Source of the DNA: Photobacterium salinisoli
GTDB lineage: Bacteria > Pseudomonadota > Gammaproteobacteria > Enterobacterales > Vibrionaceae
Assembly (NCBI RefSeq): GCF_003614885.1
Contig: NZ_QZMS01000011.1
Coordinates: 806,001-870,000, forward strand
Reading direction: 5' to 3'
Length of the DNA: 64,000 nt
Shown: piece by piece, positions 15,867 to 24,956 of the stretch
Position numbering within the stretch: position 1 is the first letter of the stretch
How the letters are laid out: each line of letters begins with the position of its first letter
The notes under the pieces: generated by a model
Seen by the model: only the letters and a program-made list of their open reading frames with translations
Told to the model about the DNA's origin: nothing
Database searches by the model: none
Position numbers and translations under genes: made by a program

Positions 15867-16875
15867 ACAGGTATCTCCCTGTACTTTCGGCCGCCGCGTC
15901 CACTTTAGCGGCGGATTCTTTTGGCAGGGTTTTATACTTTTTCTTCCAGGCTGCCCGCAATGAGCTGGCCTGGGGGAAGCCGGATTTAAAGGCCGCCACT
16001 TCAATGGTGTCACCATTTTCAATGTAACTCTTGGCTTCTTCCAGCCTGAGTTCGACCAGAAACTCCCTTATCGTCAGACCGGTAGCATTTTTAAATTCTC
16101 GCTGCATGTGGCGGGAAGAAACCCGAAAAGCGTCTGCGATATCAGCCAGCGCCAGTTTTTCATGCAGCCGGGTTTGCAGATAATCCTGAATGGAATGCAC
16201 CAGCGGTGAAATGTGGCTGCGATAGCTGAGTTGTTTAGAGATCTGCGGGTCGTTAGCCATACGACGCCGGTAGACTACCAGTTCCCGTGCCACTTCCATG
16301 GCAAACCGGCTGCCGCTGATCTCTTCGATGAGCTGCAGGGCCAGATCGATACCGGCCGTCACACCTGCCGTGGTGTAGACCTGACCATCCTGTACAAAAA
16401 TCCGCTCCGGTAACACGTTTGCTTTGGGGAAGTGTCGCGATAACGCCTCTGTCAGTTTGTGATGGGTTGTCGACTGACGGTTATCCAGCCAGCCCGATAA
16501 CCCCAGTAAAAAAGCCCCGGTGCAAATGCCGAGAATCCGGGTGTCGGCACTCGGGGTGTGTCTGAGCCATTCAATGCATCGCTCACTGGCCTGATTTCGG
16601 TATATCCCTTCGTGGTATTTCGACGCGCATACAACCACGATGGCATTGTCTGGCAGCACAGAGGGCAAAGGCTGTATGCCGCCGAGAGTGAGCCCCTGAT
16701 GACTGCTCAGGGTGCTTTGATCACTGATGAAATGCAGATTCAGATCCATGCCATAGCTGATGGCTTCGTGAAAAGCCTGGCAGGGACCGGCCAGATCGAG
16801 TAAATGCACGTCAGGGGTCAGCAGGAAGAAGATATCTATCGGAGTATTATTCGGGTTGGCATGTTTCATTGCCAT
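15847..16875 (-). CDS. GlxA family (DJ-1/PfpI plus AraC) transcriptional regulator
   Basis: A 342-residue regulator. Its N-terminal DJ-1/PfpI-like domain (about residues 12-190) contains the nucleophile-elbow motif GICTGAFLLG, and a C-terminal AraC/XylS double helix-turn-helix follows (about 225-320: LALADIADAFRVSSRHMQREF, then GFPQASSLRAAWKKKYKTLP). GlxA-type regulators often respond to amino-acid-derived or betaine-like ligands. Start codons at 16875 and 16869 are both possible. It converges on and overlaps the hydrolase gene by 20 bp, so it may regulate the GNAT-HDO operon or be antisense-coupled to it; this is inference. Confidence 0.86.
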   Translation of the reverse strand: MAMKHANPNNTPIDIFFLLTPDVHLLDLAGPCQAFHEAISYGMDLNLHFISDQSTLSSHQGLTLGGIQPLPSVLPDNAIVVVCASKYHEGIYRNQASERCIEWLRHTPSADTRILGICTGAFLLGLSGWLDNRQSTTHHKLTEALSRHFPKANVLPERIFVQDGQVYTTAGVTAGIDLALQLIEEISGSRFAMEVARELVVYRRRMANDPQISKQLSYRSHISPLVHSIQDYLQTRLHEKLALADIADAFRVSSRHMQREFKNATGLTIREFLVELRLEEAKSYIENGDTIEVAAFKSGFPQASSLRAAWKKKYKTLPKESAAKVDAAAESTGRYLFNRSTG

Positions 16876-17225
16876 TCAGTCCATTGAGCGTCAGTTCAGG
16901 GAACAATGTACCACCCAGCCAGACAGAGTGACTAGTGCAATTGAAGGAATATGGTAGTGTTTAATGATAATTAACTGATTTAATTAAATTTAAGGTCGGG
17001 GTGTGGAAACGGGGCAGGCTGCTTAACGGCAGCCGGTATTTAGGATCTTATACCTATGCAGAGAGTGGCGAAACCGTATTACGATTTCAGTTATTACCGA
17101 TAATGACTGATATGTCTGAATCTAAGGGTAGTGTGTCCGATTAGAGATATGTATTTCTTAGCTGACCTGAGACAATGAAGACATACGTACAGCGTATTTT
17201 TCTGTAATCTCAGCGAAGGCAGCGC
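16876..17225. other. Intergenic region with one possible small ORF
   Basis: This 350-base region separates the divergent GlxA regulator and EamA transporter and must hold both promoters. It contains an AT-rich stretch (about 16960-16992). A GTG-initiated ORF of 47 codons lies at 17001-17144, with only a weak AAGG upstream and no recognisable product. I do not call that ORF a gene. Confidence 0.4.
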
Positions 17226-18113
17226 ATGATCTACTTATTTCCCTTATTGACGGTTTCAATTTGGGCAGGGAATGCCATTGTTAACAAACTTTCCTACAGC
17301 GTAATCGATCCGGGAGCGATCGCCTTTTACCGCTGGTTTTTTGCCATGCTGGCACTGACACCTTTTGTGATCACTTCTGTTATCCGTCAGTGGTCAAACA
17401 TCAAACCGCATTTGTCGAAGCTGGCATTGCTGGCGTTTCTGGGCATGGTGCTGAACCAGTCATTGGGGTATTTTGCCGCGCCAACCACCACAGCCACCAA
17501 TATGGCTTTGATCATGTCACTGGTCCCTCTGATGAGCATGTTTCTGAGTGTGCCGGTCCTGAAACAAAAGCTATCGCCACTGGCCATGGTGGGCGCTGTA
17601 CTGTCGCTTGGTGGGCTGGTATTGATGCTGAGCCACGGCGATCCATCCCAGTTGCTGTCTCAGGGTATGAGTCAAGGGGATGCTTTACTCCTGCTGGCAG
17701 CTTTTGTGTATGCACTCTACTGTGTGCTGATCAAACATTGGGACATGCCGCTGAGTAATTGGCAATCTGTGTATGTTCAGGGCATGTTTGCCGTCCTGTT
17801 TCTTTTGCCTATGCTGTTCACCAGCCAGCGGACCGGCATTACCGGTGAGTCGCTGCCGCTGATCCTGTTTGCTGCGATTCCGGCCTCGGTCATTGCCCCC
17901 TGGTGCTGGATGAAAGCCATCAAAATGCTGGGCGCAGACAAAACAGCCATGTTCATGAACCTGATGCCGGTGATCACGGCTGTCATTGCGAGTGTTCTGC
18001 TGAACGAACAGCTGGAAGCGGTTCATTTGATTGGCGGTAGCATGGTGCTTTGCGGCGTGGCCGTCGCCCAACTGAGGCTGAAAGTCGGTCGGAGCAAGCT
18101 GGTGACGGCATAA
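17226..18113 (+). CDS. EamA/DMT family transporter
   Basis: A 295-residue drug/metabolite transporter with ten predicted membrane helices in two EamA repeats (about residues 3-135 and 145-285). Family signatures include SIWAGNAIVNKLSY, AIAFYRWFFAML, and in the second repeat PASVIAPWCWMKAIKMLGADKTAMFMNLMPV, cited here in pieces. Such proteins export amino acids or metabolites. GAAGG precedes the ATG. It is monocistronic, ending at a strong terminator 28 bases downstream. The substrate cannot be assigned. Confidence 0.87.
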   Translation: MIYLFPLLTVSIWAGNAIVNKLSYSVIDPGAIAFYRWFFAMLALTPFVITSVIRQWSNIKPHLSKLALLAFLGMVLNQSLGYFAAPTTTATNMALIMSLVPLMSMFLSVPVLKQKLSPLAMVGAVLSLGGLVLMLSHGDPSQLLSQGMSQGDALLLLAAFVYALYCVLIKHWDMPLSNWQSVYVQGMFAVLFLLPMLFTSQRTGITGESLPLILFAAIPASVIAPWCWMKAIKMLGADKTAMFMNLMPVITAVIASVLLNEQLEAVHLIGGSMVLCGVAVAQLRLKVGRSKLVTA

Positions 18114-18141
18114 CAGCAAACCAGCCAAAGTCAGTATTTAG

Positions 18142-18168
18142 AAAAGCAGCGTAAACGCTGCTTTTTTT
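18142..18168 (+). terminator. Rho-independent terminator
   Basis: The stem AAAAGCAGCG / CGCTGCTTTT has a TAAA loop and is followed by a T7 tract downstream of the EamA gene. Confidence 0.92.
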
Positions 18169-18633
18169 ATGATTGCCATTTGGGGGAATATGCATGTTGC
18201 GCTTCAGATTTAGTGTAGTCCTGGTATTTCATTGTAAGCCTGATTGCATAATGACTAAAAACTCGTGCTGAATTTTCCCCTGGTTATGGGGGTTGCTCAA
18301 TTGGAATTAATACCTGTAATAACGAGACAGAGATTATCTGCTTTATACTACAAGGTTGTTTGTATACTGCTGAGAATGAATGGTTTTATTTGTAATTCTT
18401 AGTTTTTATTAGGTTTTGCTAAATATACAGGCTCTGTTTACCCTAATTTACTGAGCTGTTAATTTTACGTTTTCCTGCTGTCGGGTCTGTCCTGGCCGGG
18501 ATCACGATTTTAATTGTGCTATTCGCCGACCATCTGATCTTCAGCCGGGTTCCGACACTCGCGCGATTCTTTGGGTAATTTTCTTTACCCTCTCCCTTGA
18601 ATGGTGTCCGGGTTTATTAAATCACTACAAATG
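18169..18633. other. Non-coding AT-rich stretch
   Basis: I see no credible gene here. The only structure is a possible degraded palindromic-repeat half (ACCCTCTCCCTTGAATGG) near 18587-18604, just before the inverted repeat pair that follows. Confidence 0.4.
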
Positions 18634-18747
18634 TTCCCTCCCCTTGGCAAGGGGAGGGTTAGGGTGGGGTTCGAACAGTGTGCACGGATTTGGCATCTGT
18701 GCTCAGTAACCCCCTCCTAGCCTCCCCCTTGAAAAGGGGGAGGGACT
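18634..18747. repeat. Pair of inverted palindromic (REP/BIME-like) repeats
   Basis: Two GC-rich palindromes lie in opposite orientation. The first (18636-18658, arms CCCTCCCCTTG / CAAGGGGAGGG) is followed by TTAGGGTGGGGTT. The second (18721-18743, arms CCTCCCCCTT / AAGGGGGAGG) is preceded by AACCCCCTCCTAG, the approximate reverse complement of that tail. The same palindrome recurs at 27625-27649 and 28933-28958, so this is an interspersed repeat family, arranged here as a two-copy mosaic element downstream of the phosphotransferase gene. Confidence 0.75.
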
Positions 18748-18785
18748 GTCCGAGTGTGTAGTTTAGGACAGGCATGATTTTCGGA

Positions 18786-19565
18786 TCATGCAGCTAAATT
18801 GAGCCAGTCGGGGACTACCTGCCGAAACCAGCTCAGATATTGTTCCGCAGACGCTTTTTTTCTTTCTGTCAGCAGATTTACCACCTCCACTACAATCCAG
18901 GCTTTGGCGAGGATAATCTGTCGGATAAGTTGGTCTTCCGGTATTAACGTCGAATACGCCAGATACCGACGGGCAATAGCTTGATAGTCCTCCACATTTC
19001 CCATGCCCTTCACCAAGGGTGCTAAATCGATGGCCGGGCTGCCCCGGCCAAACCGTTCCCAGTCGAACAAAACCAGCTCGCCCTGATCGCGCCGTCCCCA
19101 GTTGCCTGCATTACTGTCGCCGGATAAACAGGCGATCGGTAGAAAAAGATCGGCAGATTTTGTTTGAAGCTGACACAACTGCTGTTCGGCAGCGGAAGGC
19201 AATTGCAGCTGCATCAAAGCGTGTTCTGTCTGCTGGATTGTCCATTGGTGGGGGTGCACCGGCTGTTGTGCGGGTATGGAGTAATGATGAATGGCCGCCA
19301 GCTGGCGAAACGTTTCCTTGTCGGCATTTAAGGCCTCCAGAGACATTGAATGGGGAATATATTCAAGGTGTAACTGGCGTGTGTGTGCATCACAGTGGTA
19401 CACCTCAGGGGTCTGAATGCCCAAAAGCTGCATTTGCGGGGCAATGTCCTGATAAAAGCGCATCTCGACAGGGCTGACATTATGTTTTTCAATGTACGGG
19501 CTGACGTTGCGCGTTCTCAGAAAAACCTGAGCACGGCCCATTTGTGTTAATTCCTGCTCTGTCAT
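18786..19565 (-). CDS. Aminoglycoside/choline kinase-like phosphotransferase
   Basis: A 259-residue member of the APH/choline kinase superfamily. The catalytic loop reads CLSGDSNAGNWGR, with the Asp base and the metal-binding Asn in place but Ser where most members have His (HGDxxxxN). The metal-binding Asp follows in LFDWERFGRGSPAIDLA. The N-lobe is short and divergent. It lies four bases after the LysE-type exporter gene in one minus-strand operon. The substrate is unknown; resemblance is about as good to thiamine- or choline-kinase-like proteins as to aminoglycoside kinases. Confidence 0.75.
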   Translation of the reverse strand: MTEQELTQMGRAQVFLRTRNVSPYIEKHNVSPVEMRFYQDIAPQMQLLGIQTPEVYHCDAHTRQLHLEYIPHSMSLEALNADKETFRQLAAIHHYSIPAQQPVHPHQWTIQQTEHALMQLQLPSAAEQQLCQLQTKSADLFLPIACLSGDSNAGNWGRRDQGELVLFDWERFGRGSPAIDLAPLVKGMGNVEDYQAIARRYLAYSTLIPEDQLIRQIILAKAWIVVEVVNLLTERKKASAEQYLSWFRQVVPDWLNLAA

Positions 19566-19569
19566 GTGA

Positions 19570-20181
19570 TTACGCCAGATGATTCAAAATTTCGCCCATC
19601 ACAGGCAGGACAGAAACAACCAGCAAGGCGGACATGGTGTAGTTAAACAGGCGGCGATACTTGTCCTGAGTCAGTGTTTTTTTCAGCAGGGACCCAAACA
19701 TCAGCCAGACGCCAACGCACGGAAAGGAAACCAGCAAAAAGATGAGCGCCAGCATCATATTCTGGCCATAAAAATCCGCTCCCACTGTGGTGAAAGCTGC
19801 GATGGCACCTGTCGCGACAACCCAGGCTTTGGCGTTAATCCACTGAAATAGAGCCCCTTTCATGAAACTGAAGGGTTGTGCTTGTGAGCCGGACGATCCG
19901 ACATTGCCGGAGCGGGCAATCAGCCAGGCCAGATACAGTAAGTAAAGCACGCCCAGGCATTTAATGATGAAATGCAGGCTGGGAAACAGCTCGAATAACT
20001 GACCAAATCCGATGCCCACCAAAAGCAGCATGATCGCAAAACCCATACAGATCCCACTCAGCAGCGGCAGGCTTTTTTTCACCCCGAAATTCAGCCCTGA
20101 AGTCATCACCATAATATTGTTCGGCCCCGGTGTGACGGAAGATGACACGGCAAAGAGAACCATAGCGTAGAGATAATCCAT
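19570..20181 (-). CDS. LysE/RhtB family exporter
   Basis: A 203-residue inner-membrane protein with six predicted helices. It carries the LysE-family N-terminal signature SSVTPGPNNIMVMTSGLNFG (residues 14-33) and a conserved LGVLYLLYLAWLIAR. The family exports amino acids such as lysine, threonine or homoserine lactone-like compounds. AGGAG lies ten bases before the ATG. It is first in an operon with the phosphotransferase gene, a pairing whose purpose is not evident. Confidence 0.87.
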   Translation of the reverse strand: MDYLYAMVLFAVSSSVTPGPNNIMVMTSGLNFGVKKSLPLLSGICMGFAIMLLLVGIGFGQLFELFPSLHFIIKCLGVLYLLYLAWLIARSGNVGSSGSQAQPFSFMKGALFQWINAKAWVVATGAIAAFTTVGADFYGQNMMLALIFLLVSFPCVGVWLMFGSLLKKTLTQDKYRRLFNYTMSALLVVSVLPVMGEILNHLA

Positions 20182-20323
20182 AATTTATGCGCTCCTGTTG
20201 GGCTGAATCGGATATTCGTGGTTTGGGTGATGCTCAGAAAATGAGCACCTTTCTGATATGAAGATGAGTGCAATTCAATTCAAGCGCGGGATGCAAAAAT
20301 AATCAGAAAATGATCAGGAAATG

Positions 20324-20666
20324 TTACTGCAGGTCATGCCACCCAGAATCTGCTGTGCGCAGGCCAGAGGGAGAGTTCTTGTCTGTGTTGATCTCAATAT
20401 CGTACCGGATCCCCTCATCATGGACCCGGCTTGCCTGCTCGATGGCAGATTCTTCCAGACGATCACCCCGTTGTACCAGAAGTTCATTGGTACAGAATAC
20501 CCCCACGAGCAGGCACTGTTTTCAGGCGGTTTGATTTTTCAGGCATCATCGTAATGAAGGTATCAATTCCCAGGTGTAAATATGGGGCGTCCAATCAGGA
20601 TTGCAGTTCCCGGGCAATCGCGCTTTTGCCTGAACTGCTGGGTCCGTTGAGAAAGATGATGTCCAT
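20324..20666 (-). pseudogene. Chloramphenicol phosphotransferase-like kinase, frameshifted and internally deleted
   Basis: The minus strand begins MDIIFLNGPSSSGKS, a P-loop typical of chloramphenicol 3-O-phosphotransferase-like proteins. It hits TGA at codon 24, but the next frame continues with family sequence (LDAPYLHLGIDTFITMMPEK). A later frame gives the C-terminal segment QRGDRLEESAIEQASRVHDEGIRYD in two blocks. Total length is about 114 codons against about 180 for the family, so a central segment is missing as well. It follows the GFA-family gene on the same strand. It is non-functional as written. Confidence 0.72.
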
Positions 20667-20699
20667 TTTTGACTGACGTTTACTCGTGAGCAGCAAGAG

Positions 20700-21104
20700 T
20701 TATTCCGGAAATTCCGGCAGGTGTTTGGTTTGCATACCGGCTTGGTGCCAGGGGGCCTGCTCGTCACAGAAAATCTGACAGTCCGGGGATTTGGATGGCA
20801 ACTCGTTCAGTGAGCCTGCCGGTACGATCAGGGCTTTGCCGCTCTGGGATAAATAGGGCAGGTTCGCGCCGCATTGGCCGCAAAAGGCATTGGAAAAAGT
20901 GCGAGTCGGGTGGTTGTATCGCACGATGGCCTGTTCACCCTGCTCCCATCGGATATTGTGCGGCTGGGTAAAGAGGTTGGAAGCATGGGCTGATCCCGTC
21001 AGCTTTTTGCACTGATCGCAGTGACACAAATAAAAATGAGAAAAATCGTCATCCAGTGAAAAGGTGACTGTTCCGCACAGGCAACTGCCGTGTAATTGAC
21101 GCAT
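20700..21104 (-). CDS. GFA family (glutathione-dependent formaldehyde-activating-like) zinc protein
   Basis: A 134-residue protein with the full GFA cysteine set: Cys8/Cys10 (GSCLCG), Cys27/Cys29/Cys32 (CHCDQCKK) and Cys75/Cys78 (FCGQCGA). These bind structural and catalytic zinc in the beta-tent fold. The founding member was described as a glutathione/formaldehyde adduct-forming enzyme, but most family members have no proven activity. AAGGA lies eight bases before the ATG. The kinase pseudogene lies just downstream on the same strand. Confidence 0.87.
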   Translation of the reverse strand: MRQLHGSCLCGTVTFSLDDDFSHFYLCHCDQCKKLTGSAHASNLFTQPHNIRWEQGEQAIVRYNHPTRTFSNAFCGQCGANLPYLSQSGKALIVPAGSLNELPSKSPDCQIFCDEQAPWHQAGMQTKHLPEFPE

Positions 21105-21302
21105 TGAACATTCCTTGTTGTTCGCAACCGATTAAACGTTAGATTTAACACTATTGCATATTGTTAAACCTGTAAATGCAAAAATAAGCACCGCAATAAA
21201 GCAGGCTGCGACCTGATGGCGTTTTTGTTTAATATTCACGTTGATGCGTAATGCCTTTGATAGTAGCCTGCCCCCAGCCTGCAAAATTGACGTCAGCTGG
21301 CT

Positions 21303-22029
21303 TAATGGAGAGTTGGCATACTGAGTGTGAATTTGTTTCAGTCGGGCCTCTCGCCGGAAGCCGTGGCATTTTATTAATGCGTCGTTACCTTGCTGATCAT
21401 TGGGGTGTTACTGGCTGTTACCGGACAAACCGCCACTTTGCTTTCTTATGTAAAAACCAAGTGGAAAGCCTTGTCGGTGTGCAGTTTCTTTGGCTTCTTC
21501 ATGCTGTACTTTTTTGAAACAGCATCTTACGAAACCCTGAATGTTGCTGTGGTGGTCTTCCTGCTGTTCGGTGTCTCTAGCCTGATAACCTTTTTTGCCA
21601 ACGCACTGTTTGAAAAGCGAAACCTGGTGGCGCAGGAATGGATGTCGGTATTGTTCGCGGTCCTGGCGGGTGGTGTATCTGTTTGTTCCCTTTTCCATGT
21701 CAGGCTTTGTGGGTGTGGAAAGCGATGTCTGGTTAATGCTCTTATTGCTGGCGCTGCTGCCTACCATAGGCGGTTTCTGGTGCACGACCAAATCCCTGGC
21801 TATTTTGAAAAGCCAGATGGTTCAGCTGGTTGAACTTTCGGAACCCATTTTTGCTTTGATGCTGGGTTTTATTTTATTAGGTCAGCTAGTCTCGCCGATG
21901 CAGATGCTGGGCGGAAGCTGTATTTTGGGGGCGATTCTGATCCATGAAGTGAAGCTATCCACGTATAGATTAAACAGCCAGCCTCAGACTGGCTGTTTTG
22001 TTTGGAGTCTCGGATTAACTGGTTGTTAG
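21303..22029 (+). pseudogene. EamA/DMT transporter pseudogene
   Basis: Transporter sequence is spread over two frames with further lesions. A first segment (LSVNLFQSGLSPEAVAFY) is cut by TAA at 21375-21377. The same frame then continues with membrane helices (VTLLIIGVLLAVTG, VFLLFGVSSLITFFANALF). Around 21665-21690 the reading shifts by one frame and continues with PFSMSGFVGVESDVWLMLLL and the conserved QMVQLVELSEPIFALMLGF near the C-terminus. The original start is not evident and the last frame reads through the terminator to 22029. At least two inactivating changes are needed to explain it. Confidence 0.75.
21972..22003 (+). terminator. Rho-independent terminator
   Basis: Perfect 10-bp stem AAACAGCCAG / CTGGCTGTTT with a 7-base loop and a T-rich tail, at the end of the transporter pseudogene. 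Confidence 0.85.
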
Positions 22030-22131
22030 GAAGTCGTCATCTCACCAACCGGATCACATCCCATATTAGCGGGCATTGATAAATTTACATTTACTCATGC
22101 AGTGATCGTGGGAGTTGTGCCGGGCAGAATG

Positions 22132-23133
22132 CTAATTCATCGTAAGAACAATTTTTCCAACATGCTTGCCGGATTCCATCATTGCATGCGCGCGTGCTGC
22201 TTCGCGTAACGGGAATGTGCTGTGAATCATGGGATGGCAACGACCTGCATTGAGAATCGGCCAGATATTTTTAAGCAAGTCGTTGGCAATTTCGGCTTTT
22301 TCGGCCGCAGTTCGTGCTCGCATAGTTGAACCAGTGACAACCGCTCGCTTCAACGCGAGTTCTTGCAGATCCACTTGTTCTGCATAAGCTCCGCCAAGGA
22401 AGCCAATGATTACCAGCCGGCCATCCATTCCTAAGCTCCTTATATTTCGGGAGAAATAGGATGCACCCATTATATCGAGAATGATATCAACGCCACGGCC
22501 ATCCGTTTGCTTCAAAATGAAATCAGAAAAATCAGTTGTCCGGTAGTTGACTGGCGTAGCGCCAAGCTCTGCGATCACATCGCATTTATCATCTGATCCA
22601 GCCGTCGCATATGCCTCTATACCGAATTCGCGGCATAGCATTAACGCGGTTGTGCCGATACCACTTGTTCCCCCATGAATCAGAACACGCTGACCTTGTG
22701 TTGCGCCACCGATCTTGAACAAGTTTGCCCAGACGGTGAATAGAGTCTCAGGAAGTGCCGCCGCTTCTATCATTGACATACTGTCTGGCACAGGCAGGGT
22801 CTGGCTTTCCGGAACGATGCAATACTCACCATAACCACCGCCATTCGTCAGGGCACAGACTCGGTCACCAATCTTTACGCCCGTGACGCCTTCTCCAATT
22901 GATGAAACCGTTCCAGCGACCTCAAGACCAGGAATAGGGGTTACGCCTTCAGGCATAGGGTAATGACCCTGGCGTTGAATGACGTCAGGACGATTAACAC
23001 CTGCGGCCTCGACGCGAACCAATACTTCCCCAGCCTTCGGCACCGGAATCGTTGTCTCAAGGGGCGTTAAAACCTCTGGCCCGCCAGGCTCAGAGATTTC
23101 AATGACAGTCATTTTATTCGCAGTATGTAACAT
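22132..23133 (-). CDS. NAD(P)H quinone oxidoreductase, PIG3/Qor-like zinc-independent MDR
   Basis: A 333-residue medium-chain reductase. The GroES-like N-half (about residues 30-140) contains AAGVNRPDVIQRQGHYP. The Rossmann half has VLIHGGTSGIGTTAL (about 150-164). It ends GKHVGKIVLTMN as in the PIG3 group. Zinc-ligand cysteines are absent, as expected for quinone reductases. AAGGA lies nine bases upstream of the ATG at 23133; a family-like Met at 23112 lacks such a site. It is the last gene of the hchA-luxR-qor run, 182 bases after luxR. Confidence 0.86.
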   Translation of the reverse strand: MLHTANKMTVIEISEPGGPEVLTPLETTIPVPKAGEVLVRVEAAGVNRPDVIQRQGHYPMPEGVTPIPGLEVAGTVSSIGEGVTGVKIGDRVCALTNGGGYGEYCIVPESQTLPVPDSMSMIEAAALPETLFTVWANLFKIGGATQGQRVLIHGGTSGIGTTALMLCREFGIEAYATAGSDDKCDVIAELGATPVNYRTTDFSDFILKQTDGRGVDIILDIMGASYFSRNIRSLGMDGRLVIIGFLGGAYAEQVDLQELALKRAVVTGSTMRARTAAEKAEIANDLLKNIWPILNAGRCHPMIHSTFPLREAARAHAMMESGKHVGKIVLTMN

Positions 23134-23315
23134 GAACGTAAGTCCTTATGATTTTGTTTTTCGTTGAATTTTCCAACCACACTCTGTCTCATCACTAGCC
23201 ACTTTTCTGCACGTTGCAGCACGTACCCTCTTCTAGGGGGTGAGCTCAGCTTCAACCACGTCCAGGATCGTATCGATCATTTCAATAGGCATGTGTTGTT
23301 TATTGGGTGCGCAGC

Positions 23316-24026
23316 TCACCCCTTGATGTCACCATTACGAATCGCCATTCTGATGGCTTCAGCAGTGGTTGCCACACCAAAACGAAGACGGGCCCGACGG
23401 AGGTGGTTTTCTACCGTGCGTATGGATAGTCCTAGAGTGGCTGCAATGTCAGCTTGTCGTCTGCCGACAGCCGTCCATGCGAGCACTTCGCCTTCACGTT
23501 TAGACAGTCTGCGGTTGTCCTCTCCCATCGGCAATTCCATCAACTTACGAGCTGAGAAAAAAGCGGACGTTGCCACTAAAGTTATAGATAGGCGCGCACT
23601 TGGAGAGGTATCAATTCTTTCTCCGCCAAGGCTCATGGCACCGTCCAATCCGTGTGGTCCAAAAACCGGTATTTGAAGACCGTGAATACCAGGACCCTGA
23701 GGTTTACGAACGATGCGATACCTTTCTCCCTCCTTCTCTGGCACTTTAGTCCAAAAGAAGGGCTCGCCCGCCTCCAAAATGTGTCGTGTCACCGGGCACC
23801 GGCGAATGTAGGTAACCGCATCGACAGCTTCGCTATCTCCGAACCAATCACCTTCTACCCAGTAAATACGCTCTACAATTTCATCGAGTGTTGAGGAAGC
23901 GGAGTACAGTACAAAACGATCGTAACCGTAGGGTTTGGAGAAAGTGCGAACTGCGTCTTGAATGGCTGTCAGACTTCGACAGCCTTCAATGATTACTGCT
24001 GTTCGAATTGCATCAACTGCTGGCAT
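23316..24026 (-). CDS. LuxR family (autoinducer-binding type) regulator, orphan
   Basis: A 236-residue LuxR-type regulator. An N-terminal Autoind_bind-like domain (about residues 20-160) is followed by a GerE helix-turn-helix (RLSKREGEVLAWTAVGRR...IAATLGLSIRTVENHLRRAR, near 170-225). In the ligand pocket, the usual DPV motif reads CPV (RRCPVTRH) while the later FFW aromatic and a GPHG loop remain. The Asp that normally contacts the acyl-homoserine-lactone amide is therefore lost. No luxI is present in the window. It lies five bases after hchA, so it is probably a LuxR solo responding to another ligand and controlling its own operon. Confidence 0.83.
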   Translation of the reverse strand: MPAVDAIRTAVIIEGCRSLTAIQDAVRTFSKPYGYDRFVLYSASSTLDEIVERIYWVEGDWFGDSEAVDAVTYIRRCPVTRHILEAGEPFFWTKVPEKEGERYRIVRKPQGPGIHGLQIPVFGPHGLDGAMSLGGERIDTSPSARLSITLVATSAFFSARKLMELPMGEDNRRLSKREGEVLAWTAVGRRQADIAATLGLSIRTVENHLRRARLRFGVATTAEAIRMAIRNGDIKG

Positions 24027-24031
24027 AGATA

Positions 24032-24895
24032 TTACTCTTTGCCAACCTCGTCAAGCAGAGCTTTGGCTGCAAGTTTCCCGAGATTATTCCCGGCGAGTGG
24101 GCTATCGCCCGTCAGCATCTTCCGGTCTTGATGCGTCGCACCTGAAATATCCGTATTCACAATGTCGAAGCCAAGCGCTTTCAGCTTTTCTCCGAATTTC
24201 CATGTCAAATGACCGGGCATGTAGCCAATGTCCGGAGTCTGGGCGTCGAGATCATCTGGAAATGCACAAATCTTGTAACCAGCAAAGTTTGGGTTGTTGC
24301 CAACAGAAAGGAAGGCTGCGGGTCCATGACAGAGTGATATCATGAACTTGTCATTGGCATTAGCCCATTCAAGTACGGCTTTCATCTCTTGGCTTTCAGG
24401 CAGACCGATTAACGCACCATGGCCTCCGGGAATGAACACCCCAATATAGTCTGAATCATCGCCAAGCGCTTTTTCGACGACGTCCGCAAGCTTCAGTGGC
24501 TCTTTGAAGTGGTGACGATATTTGGCGAACAGTCCCTTTATTTCTTCGTCTTCCGATGGCATAGCCCAGAACTCAAATTTAACCGGGTTGCCAGAAAGCG
24601 TAGCAACATCAAAAGAAAAACCGGCTTTGTCCAGATGATACATCGGCAGGAGCGTTTCTACGGGGTGGTTTCCAGTTGAAAACATGGTGCCATTGTCCGT
24701 CAGCAAATAGCGTTCATCGGCTCCAACCATCAGGATTTTCCAGCGTCCGCCAGTGTAGGGGGCCGGGTAATTGGCATCGCTCAGATCAGATTTAGGCGAA
24801 GTAAACTGGCTAAGCGAATAGGGGGAAGGGAAGAACGCATTGTCCTCCGCTGGATCAGGAGTCGGGCGTTTATTGTCAGATTGCACATTCGTCAT
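24032..24895 (-). CDS. hchA: Hsp31-type glyoxalase III / protein deglycase
   Basis: A 287-residue DJ-1-superfamily protein that aligns along its length with E. coli HchA ([59 protein letters not shown]). The catalytic Cys189 and His190 lie in SLCHGPAAF, and Glu80 is in place. It converts methylglyoxal to lactate without cofactor and acts as a holding chaperone in the cytosol. GGAGG precedes the ATG. It leads an operon with a LuxR-type regulator and a quinone reductase, which suggests a reactive-carbonyl or electrophile response. A 20-bp dyad lies 62 bases upstream. Confidence 0.93.
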   Translation of the reverse strand: MTNVQSDNKRPTPDPAEDNAFFPSPYSLSQFTSPKSDLSDANYPAPYTGGRWKILMVGADERYLLTDNGTMFSTGNHPVETLLPMYHLDKAGFSFDVATLSGNPVKFEFWAMPSEDEEIKGLFAKYRHHFKEPLKLADVVEKALGDDSDYIGVFIPGGHGALIGLPESQEMKAVLEWANANDKFMISLCHGPAAFLSVGNNPNFAGYKICAFPDDLDAQTPDIGYMPGHLTWKFGEKLKALGFDIVNTDISGATHQDRKMLTGDSPLAGNNLGKLAAKALLDEVGKE

Positions 24896-24956
24896 GGCTG
24901 CCTCCGGTGCTCAATGGAATTGACCATCTAACTATAGAAGGCTGAACCAAACAGTA

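Noticed and set aside
11193-16875. Siderophore or non-ribosomal peptide cluster
   Set aside because: No adenylation, condensation or carrier domains are present; the operon is better described as amino-acid tailoring of unknown type.
17001-17144. 47-codon GTG-start ORF
   Set aside because: The ribosome site is weak, no similarity is recognised, and it sits in a divergent promoter region.
18666-18690. GGTTCGAAC resembling a tRNA T-loop
   Set aside because: No acceptor, D or anticodon stems can be drawn around it; it lies between two palindromic repeats.
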